Part shown: in pieces, positions 45,059 to 53,141 of the stretch
How positions within the stretch are numbered: the first letter of the stretch is position 1
Layout: every line of letters begins with the position of its first letter
Assembly (NCBI RefSeq): GCF_004361855.1
Contig: NZ_SNWQ01000012.1
Coordinates: forward strand, 221,804 to 285,803
Length of the DNA stretch: 64,000 bases
Direction: 5' to 3'
DNA from: Kribbella caucasensis
GTDB taxonomy: Bacteria; Actinomycetota; Actinomycetes; Propionibacteriales; Kribbellaceae
Program-made: the position numbers and the translations under genes
The notes under the pieces: model-generated
The model's input: only the letters and a program-made list of their open reading frames with translations
The model's database searches: none
Told to the model about the DNA's origin: nothing

Positions 45059-45943
45059 ATGGCGGCCGTGAAGATGCATGCGGACGAGGCGGACATCGAC
45101 GAGGAGCTGGTACTGCGGCTGGTGGGCGCGCAGTTCCCGGAGTACGCCGGGTTGCCGGTCAAGGAGATCCCGTCGAGCGGGACCGTGAACGCGATGTACC
45201 GGCTCGGGGACTCGCTGACCGTACGGCTGCCGCGGATCGCCGGCGGGGTCTCGGACATCGCCACGGAGTCCGAGTGGCTGCCGCGGCTCGCGCCGTTGCT
45301 GCCCGTGGAGATCCCGACGCAGGTGGGTCTCGGCGAACCGGGCGAGGGGTATCCGTGGATCTGGTCGATCAACCGCTGGATCGAGGGCACCGTGCCGGTC
45401 GCAGGCGAGGCTGGTGTGGAGCTCGCGATCGAGCTGGCCGGGTTCGTACAGGCGTTCCGGGCGATCGACCTGGCCGACGGACCGGCTGCCTATCGGGGCG
45501 GGCCGTTGTCCACGCAGGACGAGGAAACACGGTCCGCTCTCGAACAGCTGGACGGGTGGATCGACACCGACAACGCCTTGGCCGCTTGGGAATCCGGCTT
45601 GGCCGCGCCTGGTCCTGCTGCGCCGGTCTGGCTCCACGCCGACCTGATGCCGTCGAATCTCCTGGTCCGGGGCGGTCGGCTCGCGGCGGTGCTCGACTTC
45701 CCCACGTCCGGTGTCGGCGACCCGGCCTGCGACCTCATCCCCGCCTGGAACCTGCTGTCCGGCGCCTCCCGCACCGCCTTCCGCGAGGCCCTCGACTTCG
45801 ACGACGCCACCTGGATCCGCGGCCGGGCTCGCGCGTTGTCGATGGCGCTGATCCAGCTCCCCTACTACCGCCCGACGAACCCGGGGATCGCCGCGAACGC
45901 GCAGTACGTGATCGATCAGGTACTCGGGGACTTCGCGAGCTGA
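45059..45943 (+). CDS. Aminoglycoside phosphotransferase (APH) family protein
   Basis: 294 residues from the ATG at 45059. The kinase-like fold has the catalytic loop WLHADLMPSNLLV (Asp, Asn) and metal-binding LDFPTSGVGDPACDLIPAW; VRLPR near residue 58 fits the ATP-binding strand. Chromosomal members often phosphorylate small molecules other than antibiotics, so resistance should not be assumed. A far longer upstream frame lies over the opposite-strand membrane gene and is rejected. Confidence 0.88.
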   Translation: MAAVKMHADEADIDEELVLRLVGAQFPEYAGLPVKEIPSSGTVNAMYRLGDSLTVRLPRIAGGVSDIATESEWLPRLAPLLPVEIPTQVGLGEPGEGYPWIWSINRWIEGTVPVAGEAGVELAIELAGFVQAFRAIDLADGPAAYRGGPLSTQDEETRSALEQLDGWIDTDNALAAWESGLAAPGPAAPVWLHADLMPSNLLVRGGRLAAVLDFPTSGVGDPACDLIPAWNLLSGASRTAFREALDFDDATWIRGRARALSMALIQLPYYRPTNPGIAANAQYVIDQVLGDFAS

Positions 45944-45992
45944 CGCCGCGTGGTGGGTTCTGCACTGAGGGGATCGGGGCCAGGATTGAACT

Positions 45993-46694
45993 ATGGCCAC
46001 AGAGACTTCTGTGCAGCGCTCGACTTCGGTGACCGTTTCACGCTGGTGGCACGGCGTGATCGCGGCGGTGATCCTGGCCTCGCTGGTGATTCAGCTGGTG
46101 CTGATCTTCACCGGCGGCGCGGACGCGAACTCGGGCGACGAGGGTGAGTCGATCAGTATCGGCGTACGGCTCTGGCGGTTGTTCAGCTTTTTCACCATCG
46201 AGAGCAACCTGATCGTCCTGGCCGCCGCCCTCCTGCTCGTCCTGCGCCCCGACCGCGACGGCACCTCCTGGCGTGTACTCCGCCTGGACGCCCTCCTCGG
46301 GATCCTCATCACCGGCCTGGTCTTCGCCATCGTTCTGGCACCCCAGGTCCACCTCACCGGCGCCGCCCTCGTCGCCACGATCGGCTTCCACTACATCTCC
46401 CCGTGGGCCACGCTGCTGGCCTGGCTCCTCCTCGGCCCCCGCCCCCGGATGACCTGGACCACGGTCCTGGCCGCCTTCGTCTGGCCGGTTCTCTGGCTCG
46501 TCTACATCTTCACCCAGGCGCCTTCACCGACTGGTACCCGTACCCCTTCCTGGACGCCACCGACCTGGGCCTCCCCACCGCCCTCCGCAACGCCCTTCTT
46601 CGTCCTCGTCCTAGGCATCCTCTGCGCCACCACCTTCAAACTCCTCGACTCGAAGCTCCCCACCATCGATCACCTGCGCTGGTTCAGGAGTTGA
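45993..46694 (+). CDS. Pr6Pr-like membrane protein with internal frame swap
   Basis: 233 residues. At least five transmembrane helices (about 20-170) and the C-terminal helix VLVLGILCATTFKLLDSKLP fit the Pr6Pr membrane family. Residues about 176-202 (APSPTGTRTPSW...) look foreign. The +2 frame over 46518-46598 reads GAFTDWYPYPFLDATDLGLP, the segment expected for the family. A one-base loss near 46518 and a one-base gain near 46598 would explain this. The 3' end overlaps the opposite-strand racemase-like gene by 11 bp. Confidence 0.75.
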   Translation: MATETSVQRSTSVTVSRWWHGVIAAVILASLVIQLVLIFTGGADANSGDEGESISIGVRLWRLFSFFTIESNLIVLAAALLLVLRPDRDGTSWRVLRLDALLGILITGLVFAIVLAPQVHLTGAALVATIGFHYISPWATLLAWLLLGPRPRMTWTTVLAAFVWPVLWLVYIFTQAPSPTGTRTPSWTPPTWASPPPSATPFFVLVLGILCATTFKLLDSKLPTIDHLRWFRS

Positions 46695-47448
46695 ACAGGG
46701 TGCCGTAGTTGGTGGGTTTGGTCTTGGTGTTGGTGGCTTGGAGGAGGCCCCAGAGGAGGGACTGGTTGGCGGTCAGGACGGGGCGGGCCAGTTGTTCTTC
46801 GAGGGCGGCGATGATGCCTACGCTGCGGAAGCCGTTGCCGCCGATGAAGACCGCCTCGGCTGTGTCCGGGGTGTGGGTGACGACCCAGTCGTACAGCTCG
46901 CCGGGGTTGATGGCGCGTTGGGTACTGGGCAGACCGCAGGGGGCGTGGAAGACGACCTCGATGTCCTGGGATCTGAAGTACTCCGCGCCGAGCCGGTCCA
47001 GTTCGCTGTCGAACCATGGGGGATCGAAGAGGGCGATCCGCCGGGCACCGAGTTTGCCGAGGCCGGCGACCGCGGACGCGCAGGTGAGGACGACCGGTTT
47101 GCCGGAGCTGCGTTCCTGCAGTCTGTCGACGAGCGCCTCCTCGCCCTCGGCGCCGGTGACGTACGACGAACTCGTGAAGCCGATGCCGATCGCCTTCACG
47201 GGTGCGACGGCGAGCAACGCGACCGCCTCGTCGATGTGCGGCGGTTCGACGAAGGCGCGGACCGGGGCCAGCGGGATCGTGGGGTCCATCGCACCGCCCG
47301 CGGCCATCGCCCCGAACGGAACCCGGGCCGCATGCACCCGGATCCCCGGCGGCGCCATCGCCTGGAGTTCCGACTCCGGCCCGACATCGGCGTGCGGCGT
47401 CAGCACCCCGATCCGGCTACGAACATCCCATCCGTCCGGCTGCCACAT
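46684..47448 (-). CDS. Asp/Glu racemase superfamily protein (maleate isomerase-like)
   Basis: 254 residues from the ATG at 47448, preceded by GGGGGAGGA. RSRIGVLTPHADVGPESEL opens the fold; the two-Cys pattern of the family appears as VVLTCASAVAGLGKLG near residue 122 and an IGGNGFRSVGII loop in the second half, where the second Cys is replaced by Asn. The closest types are maleate isomerase and arylmalonate decarboxylase. The missing second Cys argues for a decarboxylase-like or non-racemase function. Confidence 0.8.
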   Translation of the reverse strand: MWQPDGWDVRSRIGVLTPHADVGPESELQAMAPPGIRVHAARVPFGAMAAGGAMDPTIPLAPVRAFVEPPHIDEAVALLAVAPVKAIGIGFTSSSYVTGAEGEEALVDRLQERSSGKPVVLTCASAVAGLGKLGARRIALFDPPWFDSELDRLGAEYFRSQDIEVVFHAPCGLPSTQRAINPGELYDWVVTHTPDTAEAVFIGGNGFRSVGIIAALEEQLARPVLTANQSLLWGLLQATNTKTKPTNYGTLFNS

Positions 47449-47526
47449 GATTCCTCCCCCTAGGTCCCCCAACACCCATCACAGCACCGTCCACCCGAAT
47501 CTGGCGAGGGTGCGCATGATGCCGGC

Positions 47527-48294
47527 TCAGCGGGGTTCGACCCCCGTGACCGGTCCGCGGCGGCGGCGCTGGGCCAGCAGGGTGCCGGCCCAGAGCGCGG
47601 CGAGGGCGATGGCACCGCCGATCAGGCCGTCGAGCAGGTAATGGTTGGCGGTGAGGACGATCGCGGCGAGCATGAGCGGCGGCATCAACAGGCCGAAAAG
47701 GCGGCCCGCGACGCTGCCGGCCAGACCGGCCCAGGCGATGCCCATCACCAGGTTCCAGCCGAAGTGCAGGCTGGGGATGGCGGCGAACTGGTTGACGAAG
47801 GCGGCCGGCTGCAGCCAGCGGTACGCCGAGGTCCGCTCGGTGACCGTGTCGATGAACCCGAACTCCGGCAGGAACCGCGGTGGCGCGACCGGGAACAAGG
47901 CGAAGATGACCAGGCCGATGGCACCGGAGATGAGGATCGCGTTGCGGAAGCGCCGGTACTCCCCACGGTGCCGGAGCAGCAGCCAGCCCAGCGTCGTCAC
48001 CACCACCGGCCAGTGACCGTAGATGTACACGTAGTTCATCGTGTCGACGAGCCAGTTGTGCTCCGCGGCGGCCGACTGCAGCCGCGGTTCGACGAAGATG
48101 CCGGCCCAGCGCTCGAACTCGATCACCTGGTCCGCATTCCGGAACGCGAGCGGCACGCGGCTCTCGATCAGGCCGCGGACCAGGAAGTACAGCACGATGC
48201 CGCTGGTGATCAGCGCGACCTCCTGCGCGATGGCGATCCGCCGTACCCGCGTCGCCGCGCGAAGTTGTGTGGCGCGTGCCTCCGCCGAAGTCAC
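47527..48294 (-). CDS. PAP2-family membrane phosphatase
   Basis: 255 residues from the GTG at 48294, which follows AGGGGG. Several helices; the phosphatase motifs are degenerate: FALFPVAPPRFLP, then AIPSLHFGWNLV (Ser-x-His) and TANHYLLDGLIG (His, Asp). This pattern matches the inositol-phosphoceramide synthase/PAP2-like group of actinobacteria. It probably acts on lipid phosphates. Upstream ATGs at 48357 and 48420 are possible but lack a ribosome binding site. Confidence 0.82.
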   Translation of the reverse strand: MTSAEARATQLRAATRVRRIAIAQEVALITSGIVLYFLVRGLIESRVPLAFRNADQVIEFERWAGIFVEPRLQSAAAEHNWLVDTMNYVYIYGHWPVVVTTLGWLLLRHRGEYRRFRNAILISGAIGLVIFALFPVAPPRFLPEFGFIDTVTERTSAYRWLQPAAFVNQFAAIPSLHFGWNLVMGIAWAGLAGSVAGRLFGLLMPPLMLAAIVLTANHYLLDGLIGGAIALAALWAGTLLAQRRRRGPVTGVEPR

Positions 48295-48502
48295 CCAATC
48301 CACCCCCTCTGCTCTCCATAGTGCGCAGGCAGTGCCGACAAAAAGGGCGTTTCGCATACCACGACAGCAGCCTGCAATCGCGTCGCCACGCTGAGACGAA
48401 CTGCGGAGCTTGGGGGCCAACCCCTACACTGACCGCGTCCGCAGCCCCCTCTCTGCGGTCACACCGCCTATGCGCCGTAGCGGCATGACGGAGACCGATA
48501 AC

Positions 48503-49444
48503 ATGCATCGAAGCCCCCGCCCAGCTGTCCAGTTCATCACCGGCTCCGGGCCGTTTGCCTGCCGACTGCGCAGCGCGCGTACCTTCCTGTGCCGCCCCGC
48601 TGTTCGGGTCACCGCCCTCGTCGTGGCCGTCCTGATCTCGGTGTGGAACGTCGACCGCGTACCGCATCTGGCCGTGCTGCCCGCGGTGATAGGTCTGCTG
48701 CCCTTCGCGATCGGCAAGTACGTCGCCTGCCCGCTGCGCTGGCACGCGCTCTCCAGCAGCGGCCAGACCAGGCGGTGGCACATCCGGGCGTACGCCGAGA
48801 GCGAGGTGCTGGGGCTCATCTCCCCATGGCATGCGGGCGCCGACCTCTGGCGCGTTCACCGGCTGGAGACGGCCGGCGTACGGCGTACTCCCGCCATCGC
48901 CGAGGTGGCCCTCGACCGCTTCGTCGGAGCAGTCGGGATGGTGGTCGCGGTGATGGTGTCGGGTGTGGCCCTGCCTCCGGTCGTGATGGCGGTCGCCCTG
49001 GGTGGGGCTGCTGTGGTGATGATCGCCGCGGTCGTCGTCGGCCGGCGCAAGCCCGAGCTGATGAACCGGTGGCCCCGGCCGTCGCCAAAGGCCTTCGCGC
49101 TGGGCGTGCTGCTGTCGATCGGCTACCAGCTCACCATCGTCGGGCTCCTGGTGGGCGCGATCCATGCCGTCGGCGACTCCGTGTCGACCTTGCAGCTCCT
49201 CGGGGTGTTCGGAGCGGCCCAGATCGCCGGCGCGTTGCCGGGTATCCACGGGGCAACCCCGCGGGAGGGTGCGCTGGTCGCCGGCCTGGCCGCGATCGGT
49301 GTGTCGTGGACCGCGGCGTTCGGCGCGGTGGCCTTGACCGCCTTGCTGACCTGGGTGCCGGCACTCCTCTTCGGCGGGACGTTCCTGTTGCTCCGCTGGC
49401 GCGGGAGACATCGAGAACCACTCCGAGGGGCCGCGGCAGCGTGA
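48503..49444 (+). CDS. Flippase-like (UPF0104/LPG-synthase TM) protein
   Basis: 313 residues from the ATG at 48503, with GGAG nine bases upstream. About eight helices in the lysylphosphatidylglycerol synthase transmembrane/UPF0104 fold, including RWHIRAYAESEVLGLISPWHAGADLWR, VALDRFVGAVGM and LGVFGAAQIAGALPGIHGATPREGALVAGL. It lacks the cytoplasmic transferase domain, so it is more likely a lipid transporter. It overlaps the GDPD gene by four bases. Confidence 0.82.
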   Translation: MHRSPRPAVQFITGSGPFACRLRSARTFLCRPAVRVTALVVAVLISVWNVDRVPHLAVLPAVIGLLPFAIGKYVACPLRWHALSSSGQTRRWHIRAYAESEVLGLISPWHAGADLWRVHRLETAGVRRTPAIAEVALDRFVGAVGMVVAVMVSGVALPPVVMAVALGGAAVVMIAAVVVGRRKPELMNRWPRPSPKAFALGVLLSIGYQLTIVGLLVGAIHAVGDSVSTLQLLGVFGAAQIAGALPGIHGATPREGALVAGLAAIGVSWTAAFGAVALTALLTWVPALLFGGTFLLLRWRGRHREPLRGAAAA

Positions 49445-50106
49445 CCGGGCTGATCACGGTCGCCCACCGCGCCGGCAACGATCTGAGTGCGGTGCGCCAG
49501 GCGCTGGACAGCGGCGTACACCTCGTCGAGGCGGACGTTCACCTCTTCCGCGGCCGGTTGGAGATGCGGCACCACAAGTCGCTCGGACCGTGGTTCCTCT
49601 GGGACGCGGGGAAGCTGGAGCGGCGTGGTCGGGTGGTGGTACCCGAGCTCCGCCGGCTGATCGAGGCGATCGACGGCGATCACCGGCTGATGCTCGACCT
49701 GAAGGGTGTTCATCCCTGGCTGGCCGGTCGGGTCGCCAGGACTCTGCACGAATTGGCACCGGGGACTCCTTTCACCGTTTGCACCCAGCACTGGTGGATG
49801 GTCCGTGCCTTCAGGTCCTATCCCCAGGTCCGAGTGGTCCTGTCGGCAGGCAGTCGCCGCGGTCTGCGACGGCTGCGCCGGCGGCTGCATGGCTCCCCGG
49901 TGTACGGCGTATCCGTCCATCGCCGCCTGCTCAGTCCGGCGACTGTCAATCGGCTGCGGGACGGCGTCGAGGTCGTGATGACCTGGCCGGTGGACACCCC
50001 CGACGGGCTGGCGCATGCCAGACACCTTGGGGTCGGAGGCGTGATCAGCAAGAACTCCGCGCTCCTCGACGACGTACTTGCCGGGGCCGGTCGCCAACTG
50101 AATTGA
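49441..50106 (+). CDS. Glycerophosphodiester phosphodiesterase-like protein
   Basis: 221 residues. AHRAGNDLSAVRQAL and HLVEADVHLFRGRLEMRHHK match the GDPD N-terminus; the usual HRG...EN becomes HRAGND and the acidic EAD pair is retained. LMLDLKG and VMTWPVDTPDGLAHARHLGVGGVISKN complete the barrel. It hydrolyses glycerophosphodiesters or a related lipid head group. The GTG at 49441 overlaps the flippase-like gene, so the two form a lipid-linked pair. Confidence 0.85.
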   Translation: MTGLITVAHRAGNDLSAVRQALDSGVHLVEADVHLFRGRLEMRHHKSLGPWFLWDAGKLERRGRVVVPELRRLIEAIDGDHRLMLDLKGVHPWLAGRVARTLHELAPGTPFTVCTQHWWMVRAFRSYPQVRVVLSAGSRRGLRRLRRRLHGSPVYGVSVHRRLLSPATVNRLRDGVEVVMTWPVDTPDGLAHARHLGVGGVISKNSALLDDVLAGAGRQLN

Positions 50107-50163
50107 ACCCGCCCGGCCGGTATCTGAATTGACCTCGCCCGGGCGGTGAGGTTGGGTTCTGGG

Positions 50164-51192
50164 GTGGGTGAACTGCGGATCGAACCAGTGGCCGGTGACC
50201 GGATGATCGAGGACTGGCAGGTGGTGCACAACGCGATCATCCCGACGGATCCGTTGTCGCTGGAGGACGTCCGAGAGCGAGTCCGGCGCAACCACCTCGA
50301 GGTCGCGTATCTGGGTGACGAGGTGGTCGGCTGCTCCACCGTTCGGCCGCCGTCCGAGGAGACACCTGCCGTGACGGTGATCGCACGAGTGCTTCCGCAG
50401 TACCGGCGACAAGGGTTCGGCGAGCAGCTGTACCGGCGTGGGCTGGCCAAGGCGGAGGAGGTCGAGGCCGAAGCGGTCGAGACGATCATCCTGGCATCGA
50501 ACCTGGAAGGACTGGAGTTCGCCCAGCGGCGCGGGTTCGTGGAGATCGAGCGGTACGTGCTGCCGGGCGACACGATCCCCTTCATCACCTTGCGGTTGAG
50601 CACCCACAGCTGGCTGACGGTCGCGGACGCCGAGCACGTCGCCGCGATCCGGCGCGAGGCCGGCCGGTACGCCGAGGGCGGTGTGCTGCACCTGGCGCTC
50701 GAGGTGATCGCCTACCCACTCGACGAAGCAGCGGAAGGTACTACGGACCGTGTGCTGGTGACCTTGCACGACGACGGGTCGATCTCAGTCGAGGACAACG
50801 GTCGCGGCACGTTCGTCCGGTTCGACGACGACGGCGTACCGATGGTCAAACCGATCATGGCGACCCGCGATCTGCGCTTCTTCCAGATCCCCGACGCACC
50901 GGTGCTCCCGGATGGACGCCGTCGCTCGGGGATGTCCGTCGTCGCCGCGCTGAGCGAATGGGTGAGCCACACCAACCGGCGTACCGAATGCAGCTGGACC
51001 CAACGCTACGGATACGGCCTCCCGCGCGACGGTCTCACCGAACTGCCGCCCACCGGAACCACCGGCACGATCGTCCACTTCCGCCCCGAACCGGCCTTCT
51101 TCGGCGCCGAAACGATCACCGCCGAAGCCCTCCGCGCTACCTGCACCGGCTTCGGCACAACAGTCCCGATCGAGATCACCACCGCCGACTAG
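50164..51192 (+). CDS. GNAT acetyltransferase fused to GyrB-like ATPase domain
   Basis: 342 residues from the GTG at 50164. Residues 1-147 are a GNAT fold with acetyl-CoA loop VLPQYRRQGFGEQLY. Residues about 152-340 align with the GyrB N-terminal ATPase: VLHLALEVIAYPLDEA, VTLHDDGSISVEDNGRG, SGMSVVAALSEW and PTGTTGTIVHFRPEPAFF. Catalytic Glu (E180) and adenine-pocket D211, R214, G215 and T302 are kept. The Mg2+ Asn is Tyr184 and the Gly-rich phosphate loop is GRRRSGMS. The transducer domain is absent. The function is unknown. GTG 50146 is an alternative start. Confidence 0.8.
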   Translation: MGELRIEPVAGDRMIEDWQVVHNAIIPTDPLSLEDVRERVRRNHLEVAYLGDEVVGCSTVRPPSEETPAVTVIARVLPQYRRQGFGEQLYRRGLAKAEEVEAEAVETIILASNLEGLEFAQRRGFVEIERYVLPGDTIPFITLRLSTHSWLTVADAEHVAAIRREAGRYAEGGVLHLALEVIAYPLDEAAEGTTDRVLVTLHDDGSISVEDNGRGTFVRFDDDGVPMVKPIMATRDLRFFQIPDAPVLPDGRRRSGMSVVAALSEWVSHTNRRTECSWTQRYGYGLPRDGLTELPPTGTTGTIVHFRPEPAFFGAETITAEALRATCTGFGTTVPIEITTAD

Positions 51193-51212
51193 CCCCCGCC
51201 CTCCACCGATCT

Positions 51213-51286
51213 GGGGAGGGGAATACCACCCATACCGCGAACAACCCACCCCAGTCGCTCACGAAACCCTCCCCGGTCCCACCGAC
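51213..51286 (-). repeat. Dispersed intergenic inverted-repeat element, copy B
   Basis: GGGGAGGG at 51213-51220 pairs with CCCTCCCC at 51267-51274, with AACCCACCCC.GTCGC..CGAAACCC inside and CCGGTC..ACCGACGG after. It is the same design as 19901-19985 and again sits just downstream of a plus-strand gene. The rest of the 51193-51491 gap holds the ArsR promoter and no gene. Confidence 0.55.
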
Positions 51287-51457
51287 GGGCAAGCGAGTGC
51301 CGCAAGGTCGACCTTGAGCACCGACCAGGCATCCGTCGGCACAAATCACGCCTGCCCGGTGCCCAATGTCGCACCCACCGCTGGCTGGAAGCCGGCGCCC
51401 CGGCCAACCCGCAGGTCCGATCCGGCCGTGAGTGCCGCACGGCGGGGTGCGGTCCTC

Positions 51458-51485
51458 TTGACGCATTCCCATATCGGCATATGAT
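51458..51485 (+). promoter_or_regulatory. Sigma-70-type promoter with ArsR operator
   Basis: TTGACG (51458-51463), a 16-bp spacer and TATGAT (51480-51485) form a near-consensus promoter. The start point would fall at or beside the ArsR ATG at 51492, so the transcript may be leaderless. CATAT-CGGC-ATATG at 51470-51483 overlaps the -10 box and suits an ArsR dimer. Confidence 0.7.
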
Positions 51486-51491
51486 TGCCGT

Positions 51492-51866
51492 ATGGCTCGG
51501 GCGGCGACGACGGCGGATGTGTTCAACGCGGTGGCGGAGCCCCGGCGGCGGCAGATCGTGGATCTGCTGGCCGCCGGGGAGATCTCGGTGAACGAGCTGG
51601 TCCAACTGCTCGGCCTGGCGCAACCACAGGTGTCGAAGCATCTGCGGGTGCTGCGCGAGGTCGGCGTGGTCGATGTCCGTGATGAGGGGCGGCAACGGCT
51701 GTACCGGCTCAACGGTCAGGCGCTGAAGCCGATCCACGACTGGGTGAAGGCTTACGAGCACACCTGGAACCAGCGGTTCGACCTGATCGACGACGTACTG
51801 GCGGAACTCAAGGCTCAGGAGGAAGACGATGCGAACTTCAACGGCGAAGGTGACCACACCGGCTGA
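51492..51866 (+). CDS. ArsR-family regulator
   Basis: 124 residues. FNAVAEPRRRQIVDLLAAGEISVNELV and QPQVSKHLRVLREVGVVDVRDEGRQRLYRLNG form the winged helix. No metal-binding Cys pair is seen, so it belongs to the non-metal ArsR type often paired with SRPBCC proteins. It overlaps the next gene by 38 bp and probably represses its own operon through the 51470-51483 palindrome. Confidence 0.92.
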   Translation: MARAATTADVFNAVAEPRRRQIVDLLAAGEISVNELVQLLGLAQPQVSKHLRVLREVGVVDVRDEGRQRLYRLNGQALKPIHDWVKAYEHTWNQRFDLIDDVLAELKAQEEDDANFNGEGDHTG

Positions 51867-52332
51867 CGATCAGATCCTGATCACCCGGGACTTCGAAGCG
51901 CCGAAACGCCTTGTCTACAAGGTCTGGACGACACCGGAGCTGATCAAGCGCTGGTGGAGCGGCGGCCTCGGCGAGGTGACGGTGGCGGAGGTGGATCTGC
52001 GGGTCGGCGGTCGCTGGCGGTACGTGCTGGTCGCGCCCGACGGCGGGTGCGCGTTCCACGGTGAGTACCGCGAGATCGTCACGAACGAACGGCTCGTGCA
52101 CACCGAGGTGCTCGAGATGCCCGGCATCACCGACGAAGACGCCGTGGTCGACACGGTGACGTTCACCGAGCAGGACGGCCGGACGACGCTGACGATGCAC
52201 GTCCAGGCGAAGGACAAGGCGACCCGCGACCTCATCCTCGAATCCGGGATGGAGGAAGGCATGCAGGCCGGCTGGAGCCTGGCCGAGGAACTGGCCATCG
52301 AACTGGCCGCACAGGAAAAGGCACCGGCATGA
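51829..52332 (+). CDS. SRPBCC (AHSA1-type) domain protein
   Basis: 167 residues. ITRDFEAPKRLVYKVWTTPELIKRWW, VDLRVGGRWRYVLVAPDG, FHGEYREIVTNERLVHTE and WSLAEELAIEL show the START-like AHSA1 ligand pocket. Paired ArsR-SRPBCC genes are common in actinomycetes; the ligand is unknown. It overlaps both neighbours, so the three genes form one operon. Confidence 0.9.
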   Translation: MRTSTAKVTTPADDQILITRDFEAPKRLVYKVWTTPELIKRWWSGGLGEVTVAEVDLRVGGRWRYVLVAPDGGCAFHGEYREIVTNERLVHTEVLEMPGITDEDAVVDTVTFTEQDGRTTLTMHVQAKDKATRDLILESGMEEGMQAGWSLAEELAIELAAQEKAPA

Positions 52333-53141
52333 CCAGGGTCATCTCGAAGGACGGCACGCAGATCGCGTACGACCGGCAAGGGAACGGGCCGACCGTCGTA
52401 CTCGTCGGCGGCGGCCTCGCGGACCGCTCCGAGAACGCACCGCTCGCGGTGGAACTGGCGAGGACCTTCACCGTCTACAACTACGACCGGCGCGGACGCG
52501 GCCTCAGCGGCGACACCCTCCCGTACGCCGTCGACCGCGAGCTCGAGGACCTCGAAGCCCTCATCACCGAGACCGGCGGCAGCGTGCACTTGTACGGCGT
52601 GTCGTCAGGCGGCGCCCTGGTTCTCGAAGCAGCCGCGGCCGGCCTCCTGGTCGACCGCATCGGCGTCTACGAAGTCCCGTACTTCGTGACCGACGAGATG
52701 ACCGCGCAATGGCAGCAGTACGTCAAGGACCTCGACGCCCTGCTCGCCGACAACCGCCGAGGCGACGCCCTCGCGCTCTTCATGACCTTGGCCGGGACAC
52801 CCGAGGAGATGATCGCCTCGTCCCGCGGAACCCCGGAGTGGAAGGCATCCGAGGAGATCGTCCACACGCTGGCTTACGACGCGGCCTGCCTCGGCGACGG
52901 CCGCCCACCCGTCGACCGCTTGGCGAAGCTCACTCATCCGGCGTTGGTTGCCACCGGCACCAGCCTCGACCAGTACATGCAACAACTCGACCCCGGGTTC
53001 TTCGACGACGCAGCGGACGCGATCGTCGCCGCGATGCCGCAGGCCCAACGCGAGATCGTCCCCGTCGACTCCCACGTCGCCGACCCATCGGTGGTTGGTT
53101 GCCCCGATCCTGGAACGCTTCTTCACTCGATAACCGGTTAG
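52329..53141 (+). CDS. Alpha/beta hydrolase with frameshifted C-terminus
   Basis: 270 residues. NGPTVVLVGGGLADR, YNYDRRGRGLSGD, the nucleophile elbow YGVSSGGAL and the closing His in DSHVADPSVV are present. After that the frame is displaced: a 4-bp tandem duplication (GGTTGGTT at 53093-53100) moves the ending from the expected VAPILERFFTR (stop at 53133) to GCPDPGTLLHSITG. Catalytic residues lie before the change, so activity is possible. It is the third gene of the ArsR operon. Confidence 0.85.
   Translation: MTRVISKDGTQIAYDRQGNGPTVVLVGGGLADRSENAPLAVELARTFTVYNYDRRGRGLSGDTLPYAVDRELEDLEALITETGGSVHLYGVSSGGALVLEAAAAGLLVDRIGVYEVPYFVTDEMTAQWQQYVKDLDALLADNRRGDALALFMTLAGTPEEMIASSRGTPEWKASEEIVHTLAYDAACLGDGRPPVDRLAKLTHPALVATGTSLDQYMQQLDPGFFDDAADAIVAAMPQAQREIVPVDSHVADPSVVGCPDPGTLLHSITG

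Noticed and set aside
45059..45943. Antibiotic-resistance aminoglycoside kinase
   Set aside because: Only the general APH fold is seen; the context is chromosomal and non-mobile, so a resistance role is not supported.
47417..49411. 664-residue open frame on the minus strand
   Set aside because: It overlaps the flippase-like gene antisense and the PAP2 gene in another frame; the translation is His/Arg/Asp-rich filler.
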